Of a DNA stretch of 64,000 bases, positions 10,025 to 18,720 are shown piece after piece (position 1 is the first letter of the stretch; each line of letters starts with the position of its first letter). The position numbers were made by a program, and so were the translations under genes. A model generated the notes under the pieces. The model was given only the letters and a program-made list of their open reading frames with translations. It did not search any database and was not told where the DNA came from. This DNA comes from VBDM01 sp963699535 (GTDB lineage Bacteria; Pseudomonadota; Gammaproteobacteria; Burkholderiales; SG8-39): positions 124,001 to 188,000 of the forward strand of contig CAVOUJ010000014.1 of NCBI GenBank assembly GCA_963699535.1, read 5' to 3'.

Positions 10025-12043
10025 TCAAGCAGTCAACTGCGCCGACTGCAGCCCGAAACGCGACAGTATTTCCGGAAGCTCCTCGGCCGGAACGGGAGGA
10101 CTGAACAGGTATCCCTGCATCTCGGCGCAGTCGCAGGTTTCGAGATAATCGGCCTGGCTGGTTTCCTCGACGCCCTCGGCGACGAAGCCGATACCCAGGC
10201 TCCGCGCCAGCGCCGAAATCGCCCGGACGATGGCCGCATCCTTGGGATTCGTGTTTACCTCGCGGACGAACACGCGGTCCACCTTCAGAAGATCGATCGG
10301 GAATTGCCTGAGGTACCCGAAGGATGAATACCCTGTGCCGAAGTCGTCGATCGAGAGCACCACGCCCAGCTGCTTCAGGCGCGCCATGATGGAAATCGCC
10401 CCTTCTGCGTTCTCGACGAGCAAGCTTTCGGTCAGTTCCAGTTCCAGGGACCCCGGCGCGAGACCGCTGGCCTGCAGCGTCTTCGCGACGGAATCCACGA
10501 GCGACGCGCTCCTGAACTGTCGTGACGAGATGTTTACCGATACGCGCAGTGATAGCCCGAGGTCCTGCCACTCCCGCGCCTGCCGGCATGCGGTCTGAAG
10601 GACCCAGTCGCCCACCTGGGTGATCAGGTCCGTTTCCTCGAGCAATGGAACGAAATCGGCCGGCGGAACGAGGCCTCGGTCCGGGTGCCTCCAGCGCAGG
10701 AGCGCCTCGACGCCCACGACCTTGCGGCTCGTCGCCTCCACCCTGGGCTGGAAATGCAGGACGAATTCGTTCTCCTTTATTGCGTGGCGAAGTGCCGCGC
10801 CGAGCAGGAGCTGGTTCTCGACGCGCCGATTCATTTCCGCGGTGAAGAATTCGAACCGGTTGCGGCCAAGCTCCTTCGCGCGGTACATGGCCGTGTCGGC
10901 GCTCTTCACGAGGCGCTCGCCCGTGGGATCGTCCTTCGGGAAGAGCGCCATGCCGATGCTCACTGTGGTCCTGATCTCGTGCTGCTGCAGCTGGACCGGC
11001 TCCGCGATCGCGTCGATGATTCTGCGAGCGACCGCCGCAGTTTCCTCCGGTCCGCGAACGCTCTCGAGCAGGACCGTGAACTCGTCGCCTCCCATGCGGA
11101 ACAGCAGGTCGCTGTCCCGGACCGAGCGCTTGATGCGGCCGGCGGCAATCCGCAGCAGCTGGTCGCCCGAGTCGTGGCCGAGGCTGTCGTTGATGACCTT
11201 GAAACGGTCGAGATCGAGAAACATCACGCTGAACGTCCATCCGGTGCGGCGCGCGCGCCTCACGGCTTCTTCGATGTGCTCGGCGAAGCTCGCGCGATTG
11301 GGCAGGCCCGTGAGTGCGTCGTGGTACGCCTGATGGCGGATTCGCTCCTCCTGCGCCAGGCGCTCGGCTTCCTTCTCGCCGATGAGCCGGCGATACCTCA
11401 GCGTTATTCCGAGTATCACCGCGTAGATCGCGAGCAGGCTGCCGAGCACGATCCCGAGAATGTTCCGCTGGCTGCGCGCCATCTTTTCGACCAGGGGAGT
11501 TACGTCGCTGTAGACCTCCATCACGGCCGCGACTTGCGCCCCGTCCCCGGCGCGCACGGGCACGTAGGTCGCGATGATGTTGCGGGCAGAGATCACGCCT
11601 TCCCAGGCGTCGAATCGGTCGCGGTAGGTAATGTCGCTCGCCGGAGTCCCGTCGCGGGCGCCCAGGTATCCGGGGTTCGTTGACTTGTCCTCGCCGATCT
11701 GGCGCGGGTCGGTCGAAAACACCGTGAGGCCCTTGGCGTCATAGATCTTCACCTTCACCACGGAGAGCCCCTTCATCATCGAACGCAGGTCGTCGTCGAT
11801 CCTCCGGATCTCGGGGCGCGAGGCGAGCTCGCCCGCCGGCACCTCGGACGCTCTCGAGATGAATTCCGCGTGATTGGGCCAGATCGAGTTTGCAAATAAC
11901 TGGGTCACCGCGACGTTGGAATGCGTCTCGCCCTCGATCAGCGACTCGAAAACGAGCTGACGGTAAAGGAACGACAGGGCGATGACGACGATGCCGATCA
12001 GGACCAATCCGGCGATCCAGGAGTAGCCCAGGAGCTTCTGCAT
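10025..12043 (-). CDS. Membrane GGDEF-EAL c-di-GMP signalling protein
   Basis: 672 aa. N-terminal transmembrane helix (residues ~10-30), a periplasmic sensor region of ~170 residues, a second helix (~195-215), then GGDEF (~235-400) and EAL (~410-660). The GGDEF active site is intact (RMGGDEFTVLLE), with DALTGLPNRASF before it. The EAL domain has VEALLRWRHP, LELELTESLL, IDDFGTGYSSFGYLRQFP, LLKVDRVFV and VAEGVEE, so both cyclase and phosphodiesterase residues appear present. Net activity cannot be predicted. Its start lies 26 bp after the stop of the hybrid kinase on the same strand, so the two are probably cotranscribed and could form one signalling unit. Confidence 0.9.
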   Translation of the reverse strand: MQKLLGYSWIAGLVLIGIVVIALSFLYRQLVFESLIEGETHSNVAVTQLFANSIWPNHAEFISRASEVPAGELASRPEIRRIDDDLRSMMKGLSVVKVKIYDAKGLTVFSTDPRQIGEDKSTNPGYLGARDGTPASDITYRDRFDAWEGVISARNIIATYVPVRAGDGAQVAAVMEVYSDVTPLVEKMARSQRNILGIVLGSLLAIYAVILGITLRYRRLIGEKEAERLAQEERIRHQAYHDALTGLPNRASFAEHIEEAVRRARRTGWTFSVMFLDLDRFKVINDSLGHDSGDQLLRIAAGRIKRSVRDSDLLFRMGGDEFTVLLESVRGPEETAAVARRIIDAIAEPVQLQQHEIRTTVSIGMALFPKDDPTGERLVKSADTAMYRAKELGRNRFEFFTAEMNRRVENQLLLGAALRHAIKENEFVLHFQPRVEATSRKVVGVEALLRWRHPDRGLVPPADFVPLLEETDLITQVGDWVLQTACRQAREWQDLGLSLRVSVNISSRQFRSASLVDSVAKTLQASGLAPGSLELELTESLLVENAEGAISIMARLKQLGVVLSIDDFGTGYSSFGYLRQFPIDLLKVDRVFVREVNTNPKDAAIVRAISALARSLGIGFVAEGVEETSQADYLETCDCAEMQGYLFSPPVPAEELPEILSRFGLQSAQLTA

Positions 12044-12069
12044 TCGGTTCCCTGCCGGCCGGGCCCCAG

Positions 12070-14250
12070 TCAGCGAGCCGCAACCTCGGCCAGCACGCGG
12101 CCGACCGTGCGGGCCAGCTCGTCGACCGCGTTGGGCTTGTAGATGACGTCGCGTACGCCCGCGGCGCGAGCTTGCGCGTGCACTTCCTTGGTGACATAGC
12201 CTGAGGCGAGTACCACCGGAAGGTCCGGCCGCAAGGCGCGAATCTCTTTCGCGACCTCGAGCCCGGAGCGGCCGGGCATGTTGAGGTCGGTCACCACGAG
12301 GTCGAAAGCGTCCGGGCGGGCGCGCAACTCCTCCAGCGCTTTCTCCGCCTTTGTGAACGCGCTCACGCGGTAACCGTCGCGCTCCAGCGCGCGCCGGGCG
12401 AGAAAGGCGAGGGCCTCCTCGTCGTCGAGAAAAAGAATGTGCTGCCCGTTGCCGCGCCAGGCCTCCCCCGCCGCGGCGGAGGGCGCATCAGGGACGGCCT
12501 TCGCCGCGCGAAAGTAGAGCCTGAACGTCGTTCCGCGGCCCGGCTGGCTTGCAACCTCGATCGCACCGCCCAGGACCCTCATGATTCCATGCACGACCGC
12601 GAGCCCGAGCCCGGTTCCTTGCCCCACGTCCTTGGTGGTGAAGAACGGGTCGAAAATGCGCTTCAATGTCGGTTCGTCCATTCCGGTGCCCGTGTCGGTG
12701 ACACTCAGGCGCGCGTAGCGGCCGGGTGAGAGCTCGTGGTTCCATCCGGCCGCTTGGTCATCGACGGTAACGCCGTCGAGCGCGATCTCGATTCTGCCTG
12801 TGCCGCCTTGCATCGCCTGCCAGGAGTTAGTGCACAAATTGAGCAGGATCTGGTGAACTTGGGTCGGATCGGCGAGCACATCGGGGATACCCGGCGCCGC
12901 GCTGAAGTGCAGCTCGACCCCCGAGGGAATCGCGGCACGCAGGAGTTTCTCGTCCTCCGCGAGCACTTCCTGCAGGCGAATGAGGCGGCTCTCCGGTTTC
13001 GCCTCGCGGCTGAACGCGAGAATCTGCTGCACGACGCCCTTCGCGCGCAGGCCCGCCTTCCGGATCTCGGCGATGCTTTCCTGGACGGGATCGCCGGGGC
13101 TCGCGTCACGGCTCGCGAGCTCGGCGTTGCCCACGATAGTGGCGACGATGTTGTTGAAATCGTGGGCGATGCCCCCGGCGAGCGTTCCGATCGCCTCCAT
13201 CTTCTGCGACTGGCGCAGGCGGTCCTCGAGCTTCTGCCGCGCTTCCTCGTCGAGCTTGCGCTCGGTGATGTCCTTGCCGACGCCGCGGTAGCCGCTGAAG
13301 CCGCCCGACGCATCGAACATGGGCTCGCCGCTGACACTGATCCACACCTTCTCGCCCGATTCATCAAGCCTGCACAACTCCAGGTCGCGGAAAGGCCTAT
13401 GCGCCTCGAGGAGGGCGATGTGCTCTGCCCACTTGTCCTTGGTCATGTTGAGGTAGTCCTGCTCCCAACGCCTCTTGCCGATCAACGGGAAAGTGCCTAC
13501 GTTGACCCGCCTCGATCCGATTCCGATCATCGAGGTGAAGCGGAACTGGTCGTCCTGCTCCCAGTACATGTCCGAGGTGAGGCTTGTCAGGCTGCGGAAG
13601 CGCTCCTCGCTTTCGCGCATCGCCTCCTCTGCGCGCTTGCGTTCGGTGATGTCGATCGCCGCGCCGATCAGGCGCACCGGCCGGCCCGCTTCGTCGCGCA
13701 CGAGCGCGCCGCGCGAAAGGAACCAGCGGTAGCCGCCGTCTTTGTGCCGCAAGCGATACTCGGACTCGTAGCCGGCGGTTCGCCCCTCGGAACAGTCCTT
13801 GACGAGGGCGATGGCGCGCTCGCGATCCTGAGGATGCAGGCGCCTTTCCCAGTCCTCATACCCCCCATGGAACTCCTCGGGTCCGAGACCGATCTGGCGC
13901 AGGTACTCGGGGGAAAGGTAGAGCTTCTTGTTGCGCAGGTCCCGGTCCCACATGCTGGCTTTCGCGGCGCCGGCGGCGAGCTTGAGCCGTGCTTCGCTCT
14001 CGCGCAGCGCGGCGTCCGCCCCCTCGCGCTTCCGGAGTTGCCGTGTGAGCGCGAGCACGGCGGCGCAGAATAGGCCGAGCGCGGCCCACAGCGTGATGCC
14101 GTCGACCCAGAAGGTCCCTGCGGCGAATCCGGCGACGTATCCCCGGCGAAGGTCGTAGGCGAGCAGCGCGATCAATGCGGCGCCGACGGCGACCGCGAGG
14201 AGGAGCACGCCGTGCCGCGGGTTGATTCCCTTGGTCCAGAACAATCTCAA
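12070..14250 (-). CDS. Hybrid PAS histidine kinase with C-terminal receiver
   Basis: 726 aa. Two N-terminal transmembrane helices (~15-70), two PAS/PAC modules (~85-210 and ~220-335, each ending in a DITERK-type sequence), a HisKA-type region with the phospho-acceptor in GTLAGGIAHDFNNIVATIVG, an HATPase domain (LLNLCTNSWQAM N box, TDTGTGMDEPT G1 box, GQGTGLGLAVVHGIM G2 box), and a receiver (~605-720) with acidic pocket LDDEEA, phospho-Asp in VVTDLNMPGRSG and Lys in IYKPNAV. No DNA-binding output. Phosphorelay to a separate protein is expected; the adjacent GGDEF-EAL gene is the obvious partner by position only. Confidence 0.9.
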   Translation of the reverse strand: MRLFWTKGINPRHGVLLLAVAVGAALIALLAYDLRRGYVAGFAAGTFWVDGITLWAALGLFCAAVLALTRQLRKREGADAALRESEARLKLAAGAAKASMWDRDLRNKKLYLSPEYLRQIGLGPEEFHGGYEDWERRLHPQDRERAIALVKDCSEGRTAGYESEYRLRHKDGGYRWFLSRGALVRDEAGRPVRLIGAAIDITERKRAEEAMRESEERFRSLTSLTSDMYWEQDDQFRFTSMIGIGSRRVNVGTFPLIGKRRWEQDYLNMTKDKWAEHIALLEAHRPFRDLELCRLDESGEKVWISVSGEPMFDASGGFSGYRGVGKDITERKLDEEARQKLEDRLRQSQKMEAIGTLAGGIAHDFNNIVATIVGNAELASRDASPGDPVQESIAEIRKAGLRAKGVVQQILAFSREAKPESRLIRLQEVLAEDEKLLRAAIPSGVELHFSAAPGIPDVLADPTQVHQILLNLCTNSWQAMQGGTGRIEIALDGVTVDDQAAGWNHELSPGRYARLSVTDTGTGMDEPTLKRIFDPFFTTKDVGQGTGLGLAVVHGIMRVLGGAIEVASQPGRGTTFRLYFRAAKAVPDAPSAAAGEAWRGNGQHILFLDDEEALAFLARRALERDGYRVSAFTKAEKALEELRARPDAFDLVVTDLNMPGRSGLEVAKEIRALRPDLPVVLASGYVTKEVHAQARAAGVRDVIYKPNAVDELARTVGRVLAEVAAR

Positions 14251-14377
14251 TCCGGTGTCCTCCGACGGTCGGAGCGGCGCGCTTGGAAGGGTCGGGATGA
14301 GCGTAATCTTAGCACCCGGCCTGCCGGGAATTCGTGCAAGGCTTACACTACGCGAAGTGAAGCTTCAGGGGACGGCA

Positions 14378-14632
14378 ATGTCCAGAACGGTAAGAAAGCA
14401 CAACGGTATCGCGCGACCGATCAGAAGCAAGCGCGATTTCGAAGGCGCTTCGGCTGTTGCCAAGCGACTCTCCGCTCAGGCCGCGCGGGATTCCGCCGCC
14501 GAATTGCGGCTTCAGGCGCTGCTGCGGGAAATGGATAAGTTCGACGATGCGGAGGACGACCCGAGCGCGGACTTGGAGGATCACGACTATTCCGGACCTC
14601 GCCGGCGCTGGTCGGACGACGGCAGTGACTGA
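14378..14632 (+). CDS. Small hypothetical protein
   Basis: 84 aa, soluble, no recognised family. Start at 14378 (MSRTVRKHNGIARP) is preferred over the upstream open frame because AGGGGACGG precedes it. The N-terminal third is basic, the last 25 residues strongly acidic (KFDDAEDDPSADLEDHDYSG) then basic again. Composition suggests a small nucleic-acid- or protein-binding factor, but nothing specific. Divergent from the hybrid kinase. Confidence 0.5.
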   Translation: MSRTVRKHNGIARPIRSKRDFEGASAVAKRLSAQAARDSAAELRLQALLREMDKFDDAEDDPSADLEDHDYSGPRRRWSDDGSD

Positions 14633-14707
14633 GTGCCGGCTTCGGCTGTCTGGCGGGAGTCCGGCGCAGCGATAACCGGCGCGGATACCAGAGAACTTCC
14701 TGGGTTC

Positions 14708-15577
14708 CTATGAGAACCTGAAAAGCTGCCGGGGATTGTCGACCAGAATCTTTCGCCGCATTGCCTCATCCGGCGCCCACCTCCCGAGCAGGTTCCAAAG
14801 CTCGATCGAGCCGACCTTGTCGGCAAAGGAAAGGTGCGGATAGTCGCTCCCCCAGATGACCCGGTCGGGCGCCGTTTCGATCAACGCTCTGGCCATCGGC
14901 TCGACGTCGACGAATCCCGGAGCGACCGACATGCGGTAGATTCCAGTGAGCTTGATCCAGCAGCGCCGTTCGCCCTGCCGGAGCAATCCGAGCAACTGCT
15001 CAAATCCCGGCTGACTCACCCCGTCTCTGGCCGGGAAGAGCCCGAAATGGGCGATGGTGAAATCGAGATCCAATCTTCGCAGCGTCGGCATCAGCTCGGC
15101 GGTCAGCCAGCCTGGCGTCAGGAAGTCGAGCTGCCAGCCGACCTCGCGACAGCGCGCGCGCAAGCGCTCGATGCGCGGAAGCAATTTGGCTGCGAACCCT
15201 GCCTCGTGAACTTTCACGGGAGGCACGTTGATGCGCACTCCGCGCACGCCGGCATCGTGCAGGCGCGAAAGCTCGGAGTCCGGAGCGTTCTCGTCGATGT
15301 CGACGATTCCGCGGCATTTCGTGGTCCCGACCTCGTGCATCGCGTCCAGCATGCAGCGGTTGTCGCGGCCGTAGGCCGAGGGCTGAACGAAAACGAAGCG
15401 CTGCAGGCCGAGCTTTCCGGAAAGCGCCAGAAAATCCCCGAGCGGAGCGAGCGGCGGCGCGTAACGGAGGTCGGACTGGTCGTACGGATAGCGCCCGGGA
15501 GGGCCGAAGACATGGAAGTGACAGTCGCAGCCGAGCGGCGGCGACTGGAAATCCGGATTTCCCTCCTCGTGCGGCAT
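14708..15577 (-). CDS. Amidohydrolase-2 family hydrolase (PDC lactonase-like)
   Basis: 289 aa cytoplasmic TIM-barrel hydrolase of COG3618/LigI type. Motifs: GCDCHFHVFGP (HxH near residue 20), FVFVQPSAYGRDN, VRGVRINVPP, DFTIAHFGLFPA, CWIKLTGIYRMS and VIWGSDYPH with the catalytic Asp near 245. Relatives hydrolyse lactones such as 2-pyrone-4,6-dicarboxylate or other cyclic dicarboxylates. The substrate here is open. It lies 5 bp after the TctC receptor gene on the same strand, so uptake of a carboxylate and its hydrolysis are probably coordinated. Confidence 0.8.
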   Translation of the reverse strand: MPHEEGNPDFQSPPLGCDCHFHVFGPPGRYPYDQSDLRYAPPLAPLGDFLALSGKLGLQRFVFVQPSAYGRDNRCMLDAMHEVGTTKCRGIVDIDENAPDSELSRLHDAGVRGVRINVPPVKVHEAGFAAKLLPRIERLRARCREVGWQLDFLTPGWLTAELMPTLRRLDLDFTIAHFGLFPARDGVSQPGFEQLLGLLRQGERRCWIKLTGIYRMSVAPGFVDVEPMARALIETAPDRVIWGSDYPHLSFADKVGSIELWNLLGRWAPDEAMRRKILVDNPRQLFRFS

Positions 15578-15582
15578 CCACC

Positions 15583-16557
15583 CTACTCCGGCTTGATCCC
15601 GGCCTCGCGCGCGAGCCGTCCCTTCTTCTCGAATTCGGCCTTGATGTGCTCGGTGAACGCTTCCGGCGACGCGCTCGCAGTCAGCTCCACGCCGCGCTCG
15701 ATGAAGCGCTTGTACAGCTCCGGTGCGCCCACGGCCTCGGCCACTGCGCGGTTCAAGCGCACGAGTGTCTCCCGCGCGGTCCCCGCGGGTGCGACGAGCC
15801 CGTTGAAGGTGATGTCCTCGTAGCCCGGCACGCCCGACTCATCGACCGTGGGCACCTCGGGAAGAAGCGGCGAGCGCTTCAGGCTGGTCACGGCGAGCGC
15901 GCGTACCTTGCCGGCCTTGATCTGCGGCGCCGCGGTGCTCACCTGGTCGAACATCATGGAAACCTGGCCGCCGATCACGTCGACGAGCGCCTGCGAATTG
16001 CCCTTGTACGGTACGTGCAGCATCTTGACGTCGGCCTGGCGGTTGAGCAGCTCGGCCGCCATGTGGCCCGTGGAGCCGTTCCCCGATGTCCCGTAAGAAA
16101 TCTTCCCCGGCTGAGATCTTGCGAGGGCGATCAGCTCGCGTACCGACTTCGCGGGAAGAGCGGGATTCACGATGATTACCTGCGGCACGAGGCAGGTCAG
16201 CGTAATGCCGGTGAAGTCCTTCAGCGGGTCGTAACCGGGACTGGGCACGACCAGGGGCACGGTTGCGAAGGTGTTCGCCACTGCGAGAAGCGTGTAGCCG
16301 TCGGCGGGCGACCTTGCGACCGACTGCGTGCCGACCAGGCTCGAGGCGCCGGGGCGGTTCTCGACCAGGACGGGCTGGCCCAGGCTCTTCGCGAGCCGAT
16401 CGGCGAGCGCGCGCGCGACCAGATCGACGTTGCCGCCCGCGGCGAGCGGAACGATGATGCGGATCGCGCGGGTCGGATAATCTCCCGGCGACTGCGCCAG
16501 CGCAGCCGCCCCCCAAGTCGAAAGGGCGGCCGAAAGAAGAATCCAGGCAAATCTCAT
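15583..16557 (-). CDS. Bug/TctC family extracytoplasmic solute receptor
   Basis: 324 aa. Signal peptide MRFAWILLSAALSTWGAAALAQ, then the Bug signature YPTRAIRIIVPLAAGGNVDLVAR, VENRPGASSLVGTQ, SPADGYTLL, VPYKGNSQALVDVIGGQVSMMFD and the C-terminal AGIKPE. Periplasmic binding protein, usually for carboxylates. No TctA/TctB permease is nearby, as is common for the expanded Bug family of Betaproteobacteria. Upstream is a 207-bp divergent region shared with the CHASE-GGDEF gene. Confidence 0.9.
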   Translation of the reverse strand: MRFAWILLSAALSTWGAAALAQSPGDYPTRAIRIIVPLAAGGNVDLVARALADRLAKSLGQPVLVENRPGASSLVGTQSVARSPADGYTLLAVANTFATVPLVVPSPGYDPLKDFTGITLTCLVPQVIIVNPALPAKSVRELIALARSQPGKISYGTSGNGSTGHMAAELLNRQADVKMLHVPYKGNSQALVDVIGGQVSMMFDQVSTAAPQIKAGKVRALAVTSLKRSPLLPEVPTVDESGVPGYEDITFNGLVAPAGTARETLVRLNRAVAEAVGAPELYKRFIERGVELTASASPEAFTEHIKAEFEKKGRLAREAGIKPE

Positions 16558-16764
16558 GATGCCTCCCCGTGTCCTGCCGCGCTACCCGATCGCCCCGCGC
16601 CTTGCTTCGAGCGCCCGCCGTGCGTAACTATAGAGTCCTGAGCGACCTGCGGCAATGTTCTGGAAGCGGAAACACAGGCCCCGCTGCGCGCGGGGACTCT
16701 GCGGGGCATAATTCGGGAGACACGAGGGCGAGTCGTAGCGCCCACGCCTGCCGGGAGGTAGTCC

Positions 16765-18168
16765 TTGTTGATGTTTACGAAAGACTCGGTTGCTTCGGTC
16801 CTGTCCCTGGCGAATGGGGGACTGAAGACTGTCTGGACGCGTTGGGGTCTCCTCCTCGTCGGGGTTATCGTCTTCCTCGCCGTGGTCTTCGCGGGAAACA
16901 CCCTCCTCAGAATGGAGATGGCGCGCATCGAGGCGCAGCGGAAGGCCGAGCTCCTGTCCCTCGGCTCGCTGCTGCAGACCCGGCTGATTCGCGAGCTCAG
17001 TGACGTGCTGTCCCCCCTCGTAGGGCTCAACAGCTATCTCGTCGTGCGCGCCGGAAACCTGAATGGACGCGAGGTGAACGCGATCCTCGAGAGACTCCAT
17101 GGAAGCGTGCGGCATGCCCGGAATCTCGCCATCGCAGTGGGCTCCGTGGTCACGTACGTGCATCCGATCAAGGGAAATGAGAAGCTGGTCGGCCTCGACT
17201 ATCGCAGCCTGCCAGCCCAGTGGCCGGGCGTCCGGCGCACCATAGGCGGTGGCGCCCCCGTCCTCCTCGGCCCGATGCCGCTCGTCCAGGGAGGGAGCGG
17301 ACTGATCTATCGAGTCCCGGTACTGCACGGCGGGAAGTATTGGGGCCTGGTGTCGACGGTGATCAATCCCGAATCGCTGATCGCCAATGCATTCGGGGAT
17401 ACAGCCCCCGAGAATGTGGAGCTCGCGGTTCGAGGCCGGGACGCGCGCGGCATGCGGGGCGGGGTGTTCTGGGGCGATGCGGAGCTCTTCGAGCGCAGCG
17501 GCGTCCAGCTGGTGGAAGTTGATGTGCCCGGCGGCAAGTGGGTCATCGGGATGCACGCAATATCCTCGGGTCTGGACGAGCGCGTCTGGCCCCTGCGCAT
17601 CCTGGTGTGGGTGCTGGCCGCTTTCTTGGGCTGGGGCGCGTACTCGATCCTCGCGCAGCGCGCCCACCTCGCGCGTCTGGCCATGTACGACAGTCTGACC
17701 GGTCTGGCCAACCGAAGCCTGATCGAGGACCGGATGGAGCGCGCCATCTCCGCGCAGCGCCGCAATCCGGCGACGGTGTCGGCGCTACTCTTTGTCGACC
17801 TGGACGGGTTCAAGCGCGTCAACGACAGGTACGGGCATCGGGCGGGGGATACGGTTCTGCAAGCCGTCGCCTCGCGCGCAGTGCGCGCGGTGCGCAACAT
17901 CGACAGCGTGGGCCGCTGGGGTGGAGACGAGCTGGTGGTCGTGCTGGAGAGCACCGACCGCCAGAAAATCCCCGAGCTGATAGAACGGGTGCGCCAGGCG
18001 GTGGAGACGCCGCTCGACTTCGCCGGGCAATCCCTCAAGGTTGGCGCATCGATCGGCTCGGCCATCGTGCCGGACGATGCCGAGTCGGCGGCCGACCTGA
18101 TACGCCTTGCCGACCGCCGCATGTACGAGGACAAGCACGCGAGGAGGCGGCCCGGCGCGAAGCGCTGA
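16765..18168 (+). CDS. CHASE-GGDEF diguanylate cyclase
   Basis: 467 aa. Membrane helix ~25-48, periplasmic CHASE domain (~55-270) recognised from YVHPIKGNEKLVGLDYRSLP and LLGPMPLVQGGSGLIYRVPV, a second helix (~275-297), then GGDEF (~310-460). Catalytic loop is GRWGGDELVVVLE (GGDEL variant, normally still active), with YDSLTGLANRSLIEDR and DLDGFKRVNDRYGH. No obvious RxxD inhibitory site was identified. GGGAGGTAG precedes a TTG at 16765 at normal spacing; ATG at 16771 is an alternative. Makes c-di-GMP in response to an external ligand. Confidence 0.9.
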   Translation: MLMFTKDSVASVLSLANGGLKTVWTRWGLLLVGVIVFLAVVFAGNTLLRMEMARIEAQRKAELLSLGSLLQTRLIRELSDVLSPLVGLNSYLVVRAGNLNGREVNAILERLHGSVRHARNLAIAVGSVVTYVHPIKGNEKLVGLDYRSLPAQWPGVRRTIGGGAPVLLGPMPLVQGGSGLIYRVPVLHGGKYWGLVSTVINPESLIANAFGDTAPENVELAVRGRDARGMRGGVFWGDAELFERSGVQLVEVDVPGGKWVIGMHAISSGLDERVWPLRILVWVLAAFLGWGAYSILAQRAHLARLAMYDSLTGLANRSLIEDRMERAISAQRRNPATVSALLFVDLDGFKRVNDRYGHRAGDTVLQAVASRAVRAVRNIDSVGRWGGDELVVVLESTDRQKIPELIERVRQAVETPLDFAGQSLKVGASIGSAIVPDDAESAADLIRLADRRMYEDKHARRRPGAKR

Positions 18169-18203
18169 CTTTGACATTCAGCGAAAGGGACACGTCGAAA
18201 ACA

Positions 18204-18230
18204 GATCGGGGCGCTTCAAGCGCCCCGATC
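18204..18230. terminator. Hairpin between convergent genes
   Basis: Perfect inverted repeat GATCGGGGCGCT-TCA-AGCGCCCCGATC (12-bp stem, 3-nt loop), lying between the GGDEF gene (+) and a small gene (-). On the minus strand it is followed by TGTTTTC, fitting a Rho-independent terminator for the small gene. On the plus strand no T-run follows, so termination there is less sure. Confidence 0.65.
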
Positions 18231-18253
18231 GCAACACCGCGTACCGCGGGAAA

Positions 18254-18475
18254 TCAGTTGAAGTTGACCTTGCGCTCGATCTCCCGGTCGACCAGTTCGT
18301 CGCGGCCTCTGAGCGTGATCGAGTATTGGCCCAAGCCGTTGGCCTCGGCGCAGTGCAGCATCGTGAGCCTGCGCGCCACTCGCTCCGGGATGCCGTGCAG
18401 GGGCTGCCTCGAGGACTTGGCGATGCGTATCCTGCACAGCCAATCAAGATCCTCGGCACTCAACCTGCGGTCCAT
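18254..18475 (-). CDS. Small hypothetical protein
   Basis: 73 aa, starts MDRRLSAEDLDWLCRIRI, ends IERKVNFN. AGGAG lies 8 nt before the ATG and a strong hairpin follows the stop, which supports a real gene despite its size. Helical, mixed charge, no transmembrane segment. The middle (GIPERVARRLTMLHCAE) and the end (YSITLRGRDELVDREI) look like a small winged-helix-type fold, but that is only an impression. No family assigned. Confidence 0.6.
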   Translation of the reverse strand: MDRRLSAEDLDWLCRIRIAKSSRQPLHGIPERVARRLTMLHCAEANGLGQYSITLRGRDELVDREIERKVNFN

Positions 18476-18720
18476 CGTGCTGACTCCTGCGAGGTGGAGT
18501 TGTAGTCTCAGCACTACTCGTGCCAGAGAGCAGAACGTCCTGGAAATCAGGTACTTAGTCTGAAATCCCGCAGCGAAAGCCGTCTGAGTTTGTCGCCGCG
18601 AGACGACATGCCGCCTCAGAGATAAGTTAGAGCACTGATCCGCTTGAACTTTCTGTGTCGCGCGACGGCGACAGACCGGAGCATTGCGCCTGTCGTGCGG
18701 CTGCGAATTGGCGGGGGGCG

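Noticed and set aside
12736..14073. 445-codon plus-strand frame
   Set aside because: Shadow of the hybrid kinase, whose PAS, kinase and receiver motifs are complete on the other strand.
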